In this document: positions 22,153 through 33,952 of the stretch, piece by piece
Layout: each line of letters opens with the position of its first letter
Numbering within the stretch: the first letter of the stretch is position 1
From: Thereva unica
Lineage: Eukaryota; Arthropoda; Insecta; Diptera; Therevidae
DNA length: 64,000 bases
Assembly (NCBI GenBank): GCA_949987705.1
Contig: OX465286.1
Span: 310,001-374,000 of the forward strand
Direction: 5' to 3'
The notes under the pieces: model-generated
Seen by the model: the letters and a program-made list of their open reading frames with translations, nothing else
Databases searched by the model: none
What the model was told of the DNA's origin: nothing
Translations under genes and position numbers: made by a program

Positions 22153-25100
22153 ACCCCTTGGAATTTCTCGGTAAACTTAACTGCGCTGGATTCAGGGGAG
22201 CGAGCCTTTCCAACGAGGCCCCTTTCATCCAAATCGGAGCACTGTAGCAAAAGTGCGAAAAATCGGGCCAAAATATTCAAAGGGGTACCCCTTTGGATTT
22301 TTTGCGATTTGAGAAATCTCCGGGGCGGCCCTTTTTTGGGGTGGGAAATTGTTGGGGACCTCCCAGGGAGCCTGCGAATTCAATTCCACCCCGGGCTGAC
22401 CAGTATTTCCCGAGATAATGGGCGTTCTGCAGCCCCCCTTCGGGAAATCACAAAAGAGGGGATAACTCCTTAACCCCTTGGAATTTCTCGGTAAACTTAA
22501 CTGCGCTGGATTCAGGGGAGCGAGCCCTTTCCAACGAGGCCCCTTTCATCCAAATCGGAGCACTGTAGCAAAAGTGCGAAAAATCGGGCCAAAATATTCA
22601 AAGGGGTACCCCTTTGGATTTTTTGCGATTTGAGAAATCTCCGGGGCGGCCCTTTTTTGGGGTGGGAAATTGTTGGGACCTCCCAGGGAGCCTGCGAATT
22701 CAATTCCACCCGGGCTGGCCAGTATTTCACGAGATAATGCGCGTTCTGCAGCCCCCCTTCGGGAAATCACAAAAGAGGGGATAACTCCTTAACCCCTTGG
22801 AATTTCTCGGTAAACTTAACTGCGCTGGATTCAGGGGAGCGAGCCCTTTCCAACGAGGCCCCTTTCATCCAAATCGGAGCACTGTAGCAAAAGTGCGAAA
22901 AATCGGGCCAAAATATTCAAAGGGGTACCCCTTTGGATTTTTTGCGATTTGAGAAATCTCCGGGGCGGCCCTTTTTTGGGGTGGGAAATTGTTGGGGACC
23001 TCCCAGGGAGCCTGCGAATTCAATTCCACCCCGGGCTGGCCAGTATTTCCCGAGATAATGGGCGTTCTGCAGCCCCCCTTCGGGAAATCACAAAAGAGGG
23101 GATAACTCCTTAACCCCTTGGAATTTCTCGGTAAACTTAACTGCGCTGGATTCAGGGGAGCGAGCCCTTTCCAACGAGGCCCCTTTCATCCAAATCGGAG
23201 CACTGTAGCAAAAGTGCGAAAAATCGGGCCAAAATATTCAAAGGGGTACCCCTTTGGATTTTTTGCGATTTGAGAAATCTCCGGGGCGGCCCTTTTTTGG
23301 GGTGGGAAATTGTTGGGGACCTCCCAGGGAGCCTGCGAATTCAATTCCACCCCGGGCTGGCCAGTATTTCCCGAGATAATGCGCGTTCTGCAGCCCCCCT
23401 TCGGGAAATCACAAAAGAGGGGATAACTCCTTAACCCCTTGGAATTTCTCGGTAAACTTAACTGCGCTGGATTCAGGGGAGCGAGCCCTTTTCCAACGAG
23501 GCCCCTTTCATCCAAATCGGAGCACTGTAGCAAAAGTGCGAAAAATCGGGCCAAAATATTCAAAGGGGTACCCCTTTGGATTTTTTGCGATTTGAGAAAT
23601 CTCCGGGGCGGCCCTTTTTTGGGGTGGGAAATTGTTGGGGACCTCCCAGGGAGCCTGCGAATTCAATTCCACCCCGGGCTGGCCAGTATTTCCCGAGATA
23701 ATGCGCGTTCTGCAGCCCCCCTTCGGGAAATCACAAAAGAGGGGATAACTCCTTAACCCCTTGGAATTTCTCGGTAAACTTAACTGCGCTGGATTCAGGG
23801 GAGCGAGCCCTTTCCAACGAGGCCCCTTTCATCCAAATCGGAGCACTGTAGCAAAAGTGCGAAAAATCGGGCCAAAATATTCAAAGGGGTACCCCTTTGG
23901 ATTTTTTGCGATTTGAGAAATCTCCGGGGCGGCCCTTTTTTGGGGTGGGAAATTGTTGGGGACCTCCCAGGGAGCCTGCGAATTCAATTCCACCCCGGGC
24001 TGGCCAGTATTTCCCGAGATAATGCGCGTTCTGCAGCCCCCCTTCGGGAAATCACAAAAGAGGGATAACTCCTTAACCCCTTGGAATTTCTCGGTAAACT
24101 TAACTGCGCTGGATTCAGGGGAGCGAGCCCTTTCCAACGAGGCCCCTTTCATCCAAATCGGAGCACTGTAGCAAAAGTGCGAAAAATCGGGCCAAAATAT
24201 TCAAAGGGGTACCCCTTTGGATTTTTTGCGATTTGAGAAATCTCCGGGGCGGCCCTTTTTTGGGGTGGGAAATTGTTGGGGACCTCCCAGGGAGCCTGCG
24301 AATTCAATTCCACCCCGGGCTGACCAGTATTTCCCGAGATAATGGGCGTTCTGCAGCCCCCCTTCGGGAAATCACAAAAGAGGGGATAACTCCTTAACCC
24401 CTTGGAATTTCTCGGTAAACTTAACTGCGCTGGATTCAGGGGAGCGAGCCCTTTCCAACGAGGCCCCTTTCATCCAAATCGGAGCACTGTAGCAAAAGTG
24501 CGAAAAATCGGGCCAAAATATTCAAAGGGGTACCCCTTTGGATTTTTTGCGATTTGAGAAATCTCCGGGGCGGCCCTTTTTTGGGGTGGGAAATTGTTGG
24601 GGACCTCCCAGGGAGCCTGCGAATTCAATTCCACCCCGGGCTGGCCAGTATTTCACGAGATAATGCGCGTTCTGCAGCCCCCCTTCGGGAAATCACAAAA
24701 GAGGGGATAACTCCTTAACCCCTTGGAATTTCTCGGTAAACTTAACTGCGCTGGATTCAGGGGAGCGAGCCCTTTCCAACGAGGCCCCTTTCATCCAAAT
24801 CGGAGCACTGTAGCAAAAGTGCGAAAAATCGGGCCAAAATATTCAAAGGGGTACCCCTTTGGATTTTTTGCGATTTGAGAAATCTCCGGGGCGGCCCTTT
24901 TTTGGGGTGGGAAATTGTTGGGGACCTCCCAGGGAGCCTGCGAATTCAATTCCACCCCGGGCTGGCCAGTATTTCACGAGATAATGCGCGTTCTGCAGCC
25001 CCCCTTCGGGAAATCACAAAAGAGGGGATAACTCCTTAACCCCTTGGAATTTCTCGGTAAACTTAACTGCGCTGGATTCAGGGGAGCGAGCCCTTTCCAA

Positions 25101-25680
25101 CGAGGCCCCTTTCATCCAAATCGGAGCACTGTAGCAAAAGTGCGAAAAATCGGGCCAAAATATTCAAAGGGGTACCCCTTTGGATTTTTTGCGATTTGAG
25201 AAATCTCCGGGGCGGCCCTTTTTTGGGGTGGGAAATTGTTGGGGACCTCCCAGGGAGCCTGCGAATTCAATTCCACCCCGGGCTGGCCAGTATTTCACGA
25301 GATAATGCGCGTTCTGCAGCCCCCCTTCGGGAAATCACAAAAGAGGGGATAACTCCTTAACCCCTTGGAATTTCTCGGTAAACTTAACTGCGCTGGATTC
25401 AGGGGAGCGAGCCCTTTCCAACGAGGCCCCTTTCATCCAAATCGGAGCACTGTAGCAAAAGTGCGAAAAATCGGGCCAAAATATTCAAAGGGGTACCCCT
25501 TTGGATTTTTTGCGATTTGAGAAATCTCCGGGGCGGCCCTTTTTTGGGGTGGGAAATTGTTGGGGACCTCCCAGGGAGCCTGCGAATTCAATTCCACCCC
25601 GGGCTGGCCAGTATTTCCCGAGATAATGCGCGTTCTGCAGCCCCCCTTCGGGAAATCACAAAAGAGGGGATAACTCCTTA

Positions 25681-26000
25681 ACCCCTTGGAATTTCTCGGT
25701 AAACTTAACTGCACTGGATTCAGGGGAGCGAGCCCTTTCCAACGAGGCCCCTTTCATCCAAATCGGAGCACTGTAGCAAAAGTGCGAAAAATCGGGCCAA
25801 AATATTCAAAGGGGATCCCCTTTGGATTTTTTGCGATTTGAGAAATCTCCGGGCGGCCCTTTTTTGGGGTGGGAAATTGTTGGGGACCTCCCAGGGAGCC
25901 TGCGAATTCAATTCCACCCCGGGCTGACCAGTATTTCCCGAGATAATGGGCGTTCTGCAGCCCCCCTTCGGGAAATCACAAAAGAGGGGATAACTCCTTA
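25681..26000 (+). repeat. Unit with TA-to-AT palindrome swap, subtype 2
   Basis: GGATCC lies at 25813-25818, with the linked one-base G loss, CTGACCAG and GGGCG. It also has GCACTGG in place of GCGCTGG, a variant otherwise seen only in units 2 and 3 at the far left. Confidence 0.85.
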
Positions 26001-26321
26001 ACCCCTTGGAATTTCTCGGTAAACTTAACTGCGCTGGATTCAGGGGAGCGAGCCCTTTCCAACGAGGCCCCTTTCATCCAAATCGGAGCACTGTAGCAAA
26101 AGTGCGAAAAATCGGGCCAAAATATTCAAAGGGGTACCCCTTTGGATTTTTTGCGATTTGAGAAATCTCCGGGGCGGCCCTTTTTTGGGGTGGGAAATTG
26201 TTGGGGACCTCCCAGGGAGCCTGCGAATTCAATTCCACCCCGGGCTGGCCAGTATTTCACGAGATAATGCGCGTTCTGCAGCCCCCCTTCGGGAAATCAC
26301 AAAAGAGGGGATAACTCCTTA

Positions 26322-26641
26322 ACCCCTTGGAATTTCTCGGTAAACTTAACTGCGCTGGATTCAGGGGAGCGAGCCCTTTCCAACGAGGCCCCTTTCATCC
26401 AAATCGGAGCACTGTAGCAAAAGTGCGAAAAATCGGGCCAAAATATTCAAAGGGGATCCCCTTTGGATTTTTTGCGATTTGAGAAATCTCCGGGCGGCCC
26501 TTTTTTGGGGTGGGAAATTGTTGGGGACCTCCCAGGGAGCCTGCGAATTCAATTCCACCCCGGGCTGACCAGTATTTCCCGAGATAATGGGCGTTCTGCA
26601 GCCCCCCTTCGGGAAATCACAAAAGAGGGGATAACTCCTTA
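26322..26641 (+). repeat. Unit with TA-to-AT palindrome swap, subtype 2
   Basis: GGATCC lies at 26454-26459 with the same linked haplotype. It alternates with TATTTCACG units and forms the second half of a 641-bp dimer duplication. Confidence 0.85.
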
Positions 26642-27925
26642 ACCCCTTGGAATTTCTCGGTAAACTTAACTGCGCTGGATTCAGGGGAGCGAGCCCTTTC
26701 CAACGAGGCCCCTTTCATCCAAATCGGAGCACTGTAGCAAAAGTGCGAAAAATCGGGCCAAAATATTCAAAGGGGTACCCCTTTGGATTTTTTGCGATTT
26801 GAGAAATCTCCGGGGCGGCCCTTTTTTGGGGTGGGAAATTGTTGGGGACCTCCCAGGGAGCCTGCGAATTCAATTCCACCCCGGGCTGGCCAGTATTTCA
26901 CGAGATAATGCGCGTTCTGCAGCCCCCCTTCGGGAAATCACAAAAGAGGGGATAACTCCTTAACCCCTTGGAATTTCTCGGTAAACTTAACTGCGCTGGA
27001 TTCAGGGGAGCGAGCCCTTTCCAACGAGGCCCCTTTCATCCAAATCGGAGCACTGTAGCAAAAGTGCGAAAAATCGGGCCAAAATATTCAAAGGGGTACC
27101 CCTTTGGATTTTTTGCGATTTGAGAAATCTCCGGGGCGGCCCTTTTTTGGGGTGGGAAATTGTTGGGGACCTCCCAGGGAGCCTGCGAATTCAATTCCAC
27201 CCCGGGCTGGCCAGTATTTCACGAGATAATGCGCGTTCTGCAGCCCCCCTTCGGGAAATCACAAAAGAGGGGATAACTCCTTAACCCCTTGGAATTTCTC
27301 GGTAAACTTAACTGCGCTGGATTCAGGGGAGCGAGCCCTTTCCAACGAGGCCCCTTTCATCCAAATCGGAGCACTGTAGCAAAAGTGCGAAAAATCGGGC
27401 CAAAATATTCAAAGGGGTACCCCTTTGGATTTTTTGCGATTTGAGAAATCTCCGGGGCGGCCCTTTTTTGGGGTGGGAAATTGTTGGGGACCTCCCAGGG
27501 AGCCTGCGAATTCAATTCCACCCCGGGCTGGCCAGTATTTCACGAGATAATGCGCGTTCTGCAGCCCCCCTTCGGGAAATCACAAAAGAGGGGATAACTC
27601 CTTAACCCCTTGGAATTTCTCGGTAAACTTAACTGCGCTGGATTCAGGGGAGCGAGCCCTTTCCAACGAGGCCCCTTTCATCCAAATCGGAGCACTGTAG
27701 CAAAAGTGCGAAAAATCGGGCCAAAATATTCAAAGGGGTACCCCTTTGGATTTTTTGCGATTTGAGAAATCTCCGGGGCGGCCCTTTTTTGGGGTGGGAA
27801 ATTGTTGGGGACCTCCCAGGGAGCCTGCGAATTCAATTCCACCCCGGGCTGGCCAGTATTTCACGAGATAATGCGCGTTCTGCAGCCCCCCTTCGGGAAA
27901 TCACAAAAGAGGGGATAACTCCTTA

Positions 27926-28245
27926 ACCCCTTGGAATTTCTCGGTAAACTTAACTGCGCTGGATTCAGGGGAGCGAGCCCTTTCCAACGAGGCCCCTTTC
28001 ATCCAAATCGGAGCACTGTAGCAAAAGTGCGAAAAATCGGGCCAAAATATTCAAAGGGGATCCCCTTTGGATTTTTTGCGATTTGAGAAATCTCCGGGCG
28101 GCCCTTTTTTGGGGTGGGAAATTGTTGGGGACCTCCCAGGGAGCCTGCGAATTCAATTCCACCCCGGGCTGACCAGTATTTCCCGAGATAATGGGCGTTC
28201 TGCAGCCCCCCTTCGGGAAATCACAAAAGAGGGGATAACTCCTTA
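27926..28245 (+). repeat. Unit with TA-to-AT palindrome swap, subtype 2
   Basis: GGATCC lies at 28058-28063, with the one-base G loss, CTGACCAG and GGGCG. It directly follows the last TATTTCACG unit, the same neighbour type as at 26322. Confidence 0.85.
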
Positions 28246-28887
28246 ACCCCTTGGAATTTCTCGGTAAACTTAACTGCGCTGGATTCAGGGGAGCGAGCCC
28301 TTTCCAACGAGGCCCCTTTCATCCAAATCGGAGCACTGTAGCAAAAGTGCGAAAAATCGGGCCAAAATATTCAAAGGGGTACCCCTTTGGATTTTTTGCG
28401 ATTTGAGAAATCTCCGGGGCGGCCCTTTTTTGGGGTGGGAAATTGTTGGGGACCTCCCAGGGAGCCTGCGAATTCAATTCCACCCCGGGCTGACCAGTAT
28501 TTCCCGAGATAATGGGCGTTCTGCAGCCCCCCTTCGGGAAATCACAAAAGAGGGGATAACTCCTTAACCCCTTGGAATTTCTCGGTAAACTTAACTGCGC
28601 TGGATTCAGGGGAGCGAGCCCTTTCCAACGAGGCCCCTTTCATCCAAATCGGAGCACTGTAGCAAAAGTGCGAAAAATCGGGCCAAAATATTCAAAGGGG
28701 TACCCCTTTGGATTTTTTGCGATTTGAGAAATCTCCGGGGCGGCCCTTTTTTGGGGTGGGAAATTGTTGGGGACCTCCCAGGGAGCCTGCGAATTCAATT
28801 CCACCCCGGGCTGGCCAGTATTTCCCGAGATAATGGGCGTTCTGCAGCCCCCCTTCGGGAAATCACAAAAGAGGGGATAACTCCTTA

Positions 28888-29208
28888 ACCCCTTGGAATT
28901 TCTCGGTAAACTTAACTGCGCTGGATTCAGGGGAGCGAGCCCTTTCCAACGAGGCCCCTTTCATCCAAATCCGAGCACTGTAGCAAAAGTGCGAAAAATC
29001 GGGCCAAAATATTCAAAGGGGATCCCCTTTGGATTTTTTGCGATTTGAGAAATCTCCGAGGCGGCCCTTTTTTGGGGTGGGAAATTGTTGGGGACCTCCC
29101 AGGGAGCCTGCGAATTCAATTCCACCCCGGGCTGACCAGTATTTCCCGAGATAATGGGCGTTCTGCAGCCCCCCTTCGGGAAATCACAAAAGAGGGGATA
29201 ACTCCTTA
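28888..29208 (+). repeat. Unit with TA-to-AT palindrome swap, subtype 1
   Basis: GGATCC lies at 29020-29025. It shares AAATCCGAG with the unit at 16062, nearly 13 kb away, and keeps the full-length G run context but with CCGAGGCGG. CTGACCAG and GGGCG are linked as in all six swap units. Confidence 0.85.
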
Positions 29209-30024
29209 ACCCCTTGGAATTTCTCGGTAAACTTAACTGCGCTGGATTCAGGGGAGCGAGCCCTTTCCAACGAGGCCCCTTTCATCCAAATCGGAGCACT
29301 GTAGCAAAAGTGCGAAAAATCGGGCCAAAATATTCAAAGGGGCACCCCTTTGGATTTTTTGCGATTTGAGAAATCTCCGGGGCGGCCCTTTTTTGGGGTG
29401 GGAAATTGTTGGGGACCTCCCAGGGAGCCTGCGAATTCAATTCCACCCCGGGCTGGCCAGTATTTCCCGAGATAATGGGCGTTCTGCAGCCCCCCTTCGG
29501 GAAATCACAAAAGAGGGGATAACTCCTTAACCCCTTGGAATTTCTCGGTAAACTTAACTGCGCTGGATTCAGGGGAGCGAGCCCTTTCCAACGAGGCCCC
29601 TTTCATCCAAATCGGAGCACTGTAGCAAAAGTGCGAAAAATCGGGCCAAAATATTCAAAGGGGTACCCCTTTGGATTTTTTGCGATTTGAGAAATCTCCG
29701 GGGCGGCCCTTTTTTGGGGTGGGAAATTGTTGGGGACCTCCCAGGGAGCCTGCGAATTCAATTCCACCCCGGGCTGGCCAGTATATCCCGAGATAATGGG
29801 CGTTCTGCAGCCCCCCTTCGGGAAATCACAAAAGAGGGGATAACTCCTTAACCCCTTGGAATTTCTCGGTAAACTTAACTGCGCTGGATTCAGGGGAGCG
29901 AGCCCTTTCCAACGAGGCCCCTTTCATCCAAATCGGAGCACTGTAGCAAAAGTGCGAAAAATCGGGCCAAAATATTCAAAGGGGTACCCCTTTGGATTTT
30001 TTGCGATTTGAGAAATCTCCGGGG

Positions 30025-30050
30025 CGGCCCTTTTGGAGGGGGTGGGGGGG
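30025..30050 (+). repeat. First G-rich insertion (26 bp), start of the long-unit subfamily
   Basis: Compared with the 321-bp unit, 26 extra bases lie before CGGCCCTTTTTTGGGG. They consist of a second CGGCCC, T4, GGAGGGGG, T and G7. The insert therefore looks like an imperfect tandem copy of the adjacent CGGCCC-T-G tract. Later copies have G6 (25 bp, the commonest), G5 (24 bp) or G4 (23 bp) at the end, and some have GGAGAGGG. This leftmost copy has the longest terminal G run. Confidence 0.85.
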
Positions 30051-31531
30051 CGGCCCTTTTTTGGGGTGGGAAATTGTTGGGGACCTCCCAGGGAGCCTGC
30101 GAATTCAATTCCACCCCGGGCTGGCCAGTATTTCCCGAGATAATGGGCGTTCTGCAGCCCCCCTACGGGAAATCACAAAAGAGGGGATAACTCCTTAACC
30201 CCTTGGAATTTCTCGGTAAACTTAACTGCGCTGGATTCAGGGGAGCGAGCCCTTTCCAACGAGGCCCCTTTCATCCAAATCGGAGCACTGTAGCAAAAGT
30301 GCGAAAAATCGGGCCAAAATATTCAAAGGGGTACCCCTTTGGATTTTTTGCGATTTGAGAAATCTCCGGGGCGGCCCTTTTTTGGGGTGGGAAATTGTTG
30401 GGGACCTCCCAGGGAGCCTGCGAATTCAATTCCACCCCGGGCTGGCCAGTATTTCCCGAGATAATGGGCGTTCTGCGGCCCCCCTTCGGGAAATCACAAA
30501 AAAGGGGATAACTCCTTAACCCCTTGGAATTTCTCGGTAAACTTAACTGCGCTGGATTCAGGGGAGCGAGCCCTTTCCATCGAGGCCCCTTTCATCCAAA
30601 TCGGAGCACTGTAGCAAAAGTGCGAAAAATCGGGCCAAAATATTCAAAGGGGTACCCCTTTGGATTTTTTGCGATTTGAGAAATCTCCGGGGCGGCCCTT
30701 TTGGAGGGGGTGGGGGGCGGCCCTTTTTTGGGGTGGGAAATTGTTGGGGACCTCCCAGGGAGCCTGCGAATTCAATTCCACCCCGGGCTGGCCAGTATTT
30801 CCCGAGATAATGGGCGTTCTGCAGCCCCCCTTCGGGAAATCACAAAAAAGGGGATAACTCCTTAACCCCTTGGAATTTCTCGGTAAACTTAACTGCGCTG
30901 GATTCAGGGGAGCGAGCCCTTTCCAACGAGGCCCCTTTCATCCAAATCGGAGCACTGTAGCAAAAGTGCGAAAAATCGGGCCAAAATATTCAAAGGGGTA
31001 CCCCTTTGGATTTTTTGCGATTTGAGAAATCTCCGGGGCGGCCCTTTTGGAGGGGGTGGGGGGCGGCCCTTTTTTGGGGTGGGAAATTGTTGGGGACCTC
31101 CCAGGGAGCCTGCGAATTCAATTCCACCCCGGGCTGGCCAGTATTTCCCGAGATAATGGGCGTTCTGCAGCCCCCCTTCGGGAAATCACAAAAAAGGGGA
31201 TAACTCCTTAACCCCTTGGAATTTCTCGGTAAACTTAACTGCGCTGGATTCAGGGGAGCGAGCCCTTTCCAACGAGGCCCCTTTCATCCAAATCGGAGCA
31301 CTGTAGCAAAAGTGCGAAAAATCGGGCCAAAATATTCAAAGGGGTACCCCTTTGGATTTTTTGCGATTTGAGAAATCTCCGGGGCGGCCCTTTTTTGGGG
31401 TGGGAAATTGTTGGGGACCTCCCAGGGAGCCTGCGAATTCAATTCCACCCCGGGCTGGCCAGTATTTCCCGAGATAATGGGCGTTCTGCAGCCCCCCTTC
31501 GGGAAATCACAAAAAAGGGGATAACTCCTTA

Positions 31532-33952
31532 ACCCCTTGGAATTTCTCGGTAAACTTAACTGCGCTGGATTCAGGGGAGCGAGCCCTTTCCAACGAGGCC
31601 CCTTTCATCCAAATCGGAGCACTGTAGCAAAAGTGCGAAAAATCGGGCCAAAATATTCAAAGGGGTACCCCTTTGGATTTTTTGCGATTTGAGAAATCTC
31701 CGGGGCGGCCCTTTTGGAGGGGGTGGGGGGCGGCCCTTTTTTGGGGTGGGAAATTGTTGGGGACCTCCCAGGGAGCCTGCGAATTCAATTCCACCCCGGG
31801 CTGGCCAGTATTTCCCGAGATAATGGGCGTTCTGCAGCCCCCCTTCGGGAAATCACAAAAAAGGGGATAACTCCTTAACCCCTTGGAATTTCTCGGTAAA
31901 CTTAACTGCGCTGGATTCAGGGGAGCGAGCCCTTTCCAACGAGGCCCCTTTCATCCAAATCGGAGCACTGTAGCAAAAGTGCGAAAAATCGGGCCAAAAT
32001 ATTCAAATGGGTACCCCTTTGGATTTTTTGCGATTTGAGAAATCTCCGGGGCGGCCCTTTTGGAGGGGGTGGGGGCGGCCCTTTTTTGGGGTGGGAAATT
32101 GTTGGGGACCTCCCAGGGAGCCTGCGAATTCAATTCCACCCCGGGCTGGCCAGTATTTCCCGAGATAATGGGCGTTCTGCAGCCCCCCTTCGGGAAATCA
32201 CAAAAAAGGGGATAACTCCTTAACCCCTTGGAATTTCTCGGTAAACTTAACTGCGCTGGATTCAGGGGAGCGAGCCCTTTCCAACGAGGCCCCTTTCATC
32301 CAAATCGGAGCACTGTAGCAAAAGTGCGAAAAATCGGGCCAAAATATTCAAAGGGGTACCCCTTTGGATTTTTTGCGATTTGAGAAATCTCCGGGGCGGC
32401 CCTTTTGGAGGGGGTGGGGGGCGGCCCTTTTTTGGGGTGGGAAATTGTTGGGGACCTCCCAGGGAGCCTGCGAATTCAATTCCACCCCGGGCTGGCCAGT
32501 ATTTCCCGAGATAATGGGCGTTCTGCAGCCCCCCTTCGGGAAATCACAAAAAAGGGGATAACTCCTTAACCCCTTGGAATTTCTCGGTAAACTTAACTGC
32601 GCTGGATTCAGGGGAGCGAGCCCTTTCCAACGAGGCCCCTTTCATCCAAATCGGAGCACTGTAGCAAAAGTGCGAAAAATCGGGCCAAAATATTCAAAGG
32701 GGTACCCCTTTGGATTTTTTGCGATTTGAGAAATCTCCGGGGCGGCCCTTTTGGAGGGGGTGGGGGGCGGCCCTTTTTTGGGGTGGGAAATTGTTGGGGA
32801 CCTCCCAGGGAGCCTGCGAATTCAATTCCACCCCGGGCTGGCCAGTATTTCCCGAGATAATGGGCGTTCTGCAGCCCCCCTTCGGGAAATCACAAAAAAG
32901 GGGATAACTCCTTAACCCCTTGGAATTTCTCGGTAAACTTAACTGCGCTGGATTCAGGGGAGCGAGCCCTTTCCAACGAGGCCCCTTTCATCCAAATCGG
33001 AGCACTGTAGCAAAAGTGCGAAAAATCGGGCCAAAATATTCAAAGGGGTACCCCTTTGGATTTTTTGCGATTTGAGAAATCTCCGGGGCGGCCCTTTTGG
33101 AGGGGGTGGGGGGCGGCCCTTTTTTGGGGTGGGAAATTGTTGGGGACCTCCCAGGGAGCCTGCGAATTCAATTCCACCCCGGGCTGGCCAGTATTTCCCG
33201 AGATAATGGGCGTTCTGCAGCCCCCCTTCGGGAAATCACAAAAAAGGGGATAACTCCTTAACCCCTTGGAATTTCTCGGTAAACTTAACTGCGCTGGATT
33301 CAGGGGAGCGAGCCCTTTCCAACGAGGCCCCTTTCATCCAAATCGGAGCACTGTAGCAAAAGTGCGAAAAATCGGGCCAAAATATTCAAAGGGGTACCCC
33401 TTTGGATTTTTTGCGATTTGAGAAATCTCCGGGGCGGCCCTTTTGGAGGGGGTGGGGGGCGGCCCTTTTTTGGGGTGGGAAATTGTTGGGGACCTCCCAG
33501 GGAGCCTGCGAATTCAATTCCACCCCGGGCTGGCCAGTATTTCCCGAGATAATGGGCGTTCTGCAGCCCCCCTTCGGGAAATCACAAAAAAGGGGATAAC
33601 TCCTTAACCCCTTGGAATTTCTCGGTAAACTTAACTGCGCTGGATTCAGGGGAGCGAGCCCTTTCCAACGAGGCCCCTTTCATCCAAATCGGAGCACTGT
33701 AGCAAAAGTGCGAAAAATCGGGCCAAAATATTCAAAGGGGTACCCCTTTGGATTTTTTGCGATTTGAGAAATCTCCGGGGCGGCCCTTTTGGAGAGGGTG
33801 GGGGGCGGCCCTTTTTTGGGGTGGGAAATCGTTGGGGACCTCCCAGGGAGCCTGCGAATTCAATTCCACCCCGGGCTGGCCAGTATTTCCCGAGATAATG
33901 GGCGTTCTGCAGCCCCCCTTCGGGAAATCACAAAAGAGGGGATAACTCCTTA
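31532..33952 (+). repeat. Run of seven consecutive long units
   Basis: Units start at 31532, 31878, 32223, 32569, 32915, 33261 and 33607; six are 346 bp and one (31878) is 345 bp. They are nearly identical and carry CACAAAAAAGG. The last differs by GGAGAGGG, AAATCGTTGG and CACAAAAGAGG. Unit 31878 has TCAAATGGG at its palindrome arm. This is a homogeneous local expansion of the insertion subfamily. Confidence 0.85.

Larger units (their letters stand above)
15420..24396 (+). repeat. Segment with many private 1-bp length changes
   Basis: About a dozen units here are 319, 320 or 322 bp long. Almost every change is plus or minus one base in a short homopolymer, and most appear only once. Examples are TTTCCGAG near 16640, GAAAATC near 16808, GGGTACC near 16833, GGTAAC near 20891, CACCCGGG near 21108 and 22710, TACCCCC near 21328, CGGCC near 21627 and TTGGGACC near 22674. 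The sequence is otherwise normal satellite. This may be residual assembly or read error rather than biology. Confidence 0.6.
25681..26962 (+). repeat. 641-bp dimer repeated twice
   Basis: A swap unit (320 bp) followed by a TATTTCACG unit (321 bp) occurs at 25681-26321 and again at 26322-26962. The GCACTGG/GCGCTGG difference at the start of the first copy is the clear mismatch noticed. This is a small higher-order repeat. Confidence 0.75.
18626..28245 (+). repeat. Zone of TATTTCACG variant units
   Basis: About fifteen units carry TATTTCACGAG in place of TATTTCCCGAG, near 18880, 20165, 20488, 20810, 21127, 21448, 22730, 24653, 24973, 25295, 26250, 26905, 27220, 27541 and 27862. All keep the GCGCG variant. 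None is seen outside this 9.6-kb zone. It marks a local amplification, partly as uninterrupted runs (five units from 19910; four from 26642). Confidence 0.8.
3221..29850 (+). repeat. Central domain: 83 units of about 321 bp
   Basis: All units are 319-325 bp and none carries the G-rich insertion. Alternating variants are GCGCGTTCTGCAG versus GGGCGTTCTGCAG and CTGACCAG versus CTGGCCAG. GGGCATTC survives in single units near 4455, 4778, 7342, 11836 and 12479. GCGCG is common up to about 27.9 kb and absent after that, so the right part of this domain already resembles the next one at this site. No gene or non-repeat sequence is present. Confidence 0.9.
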
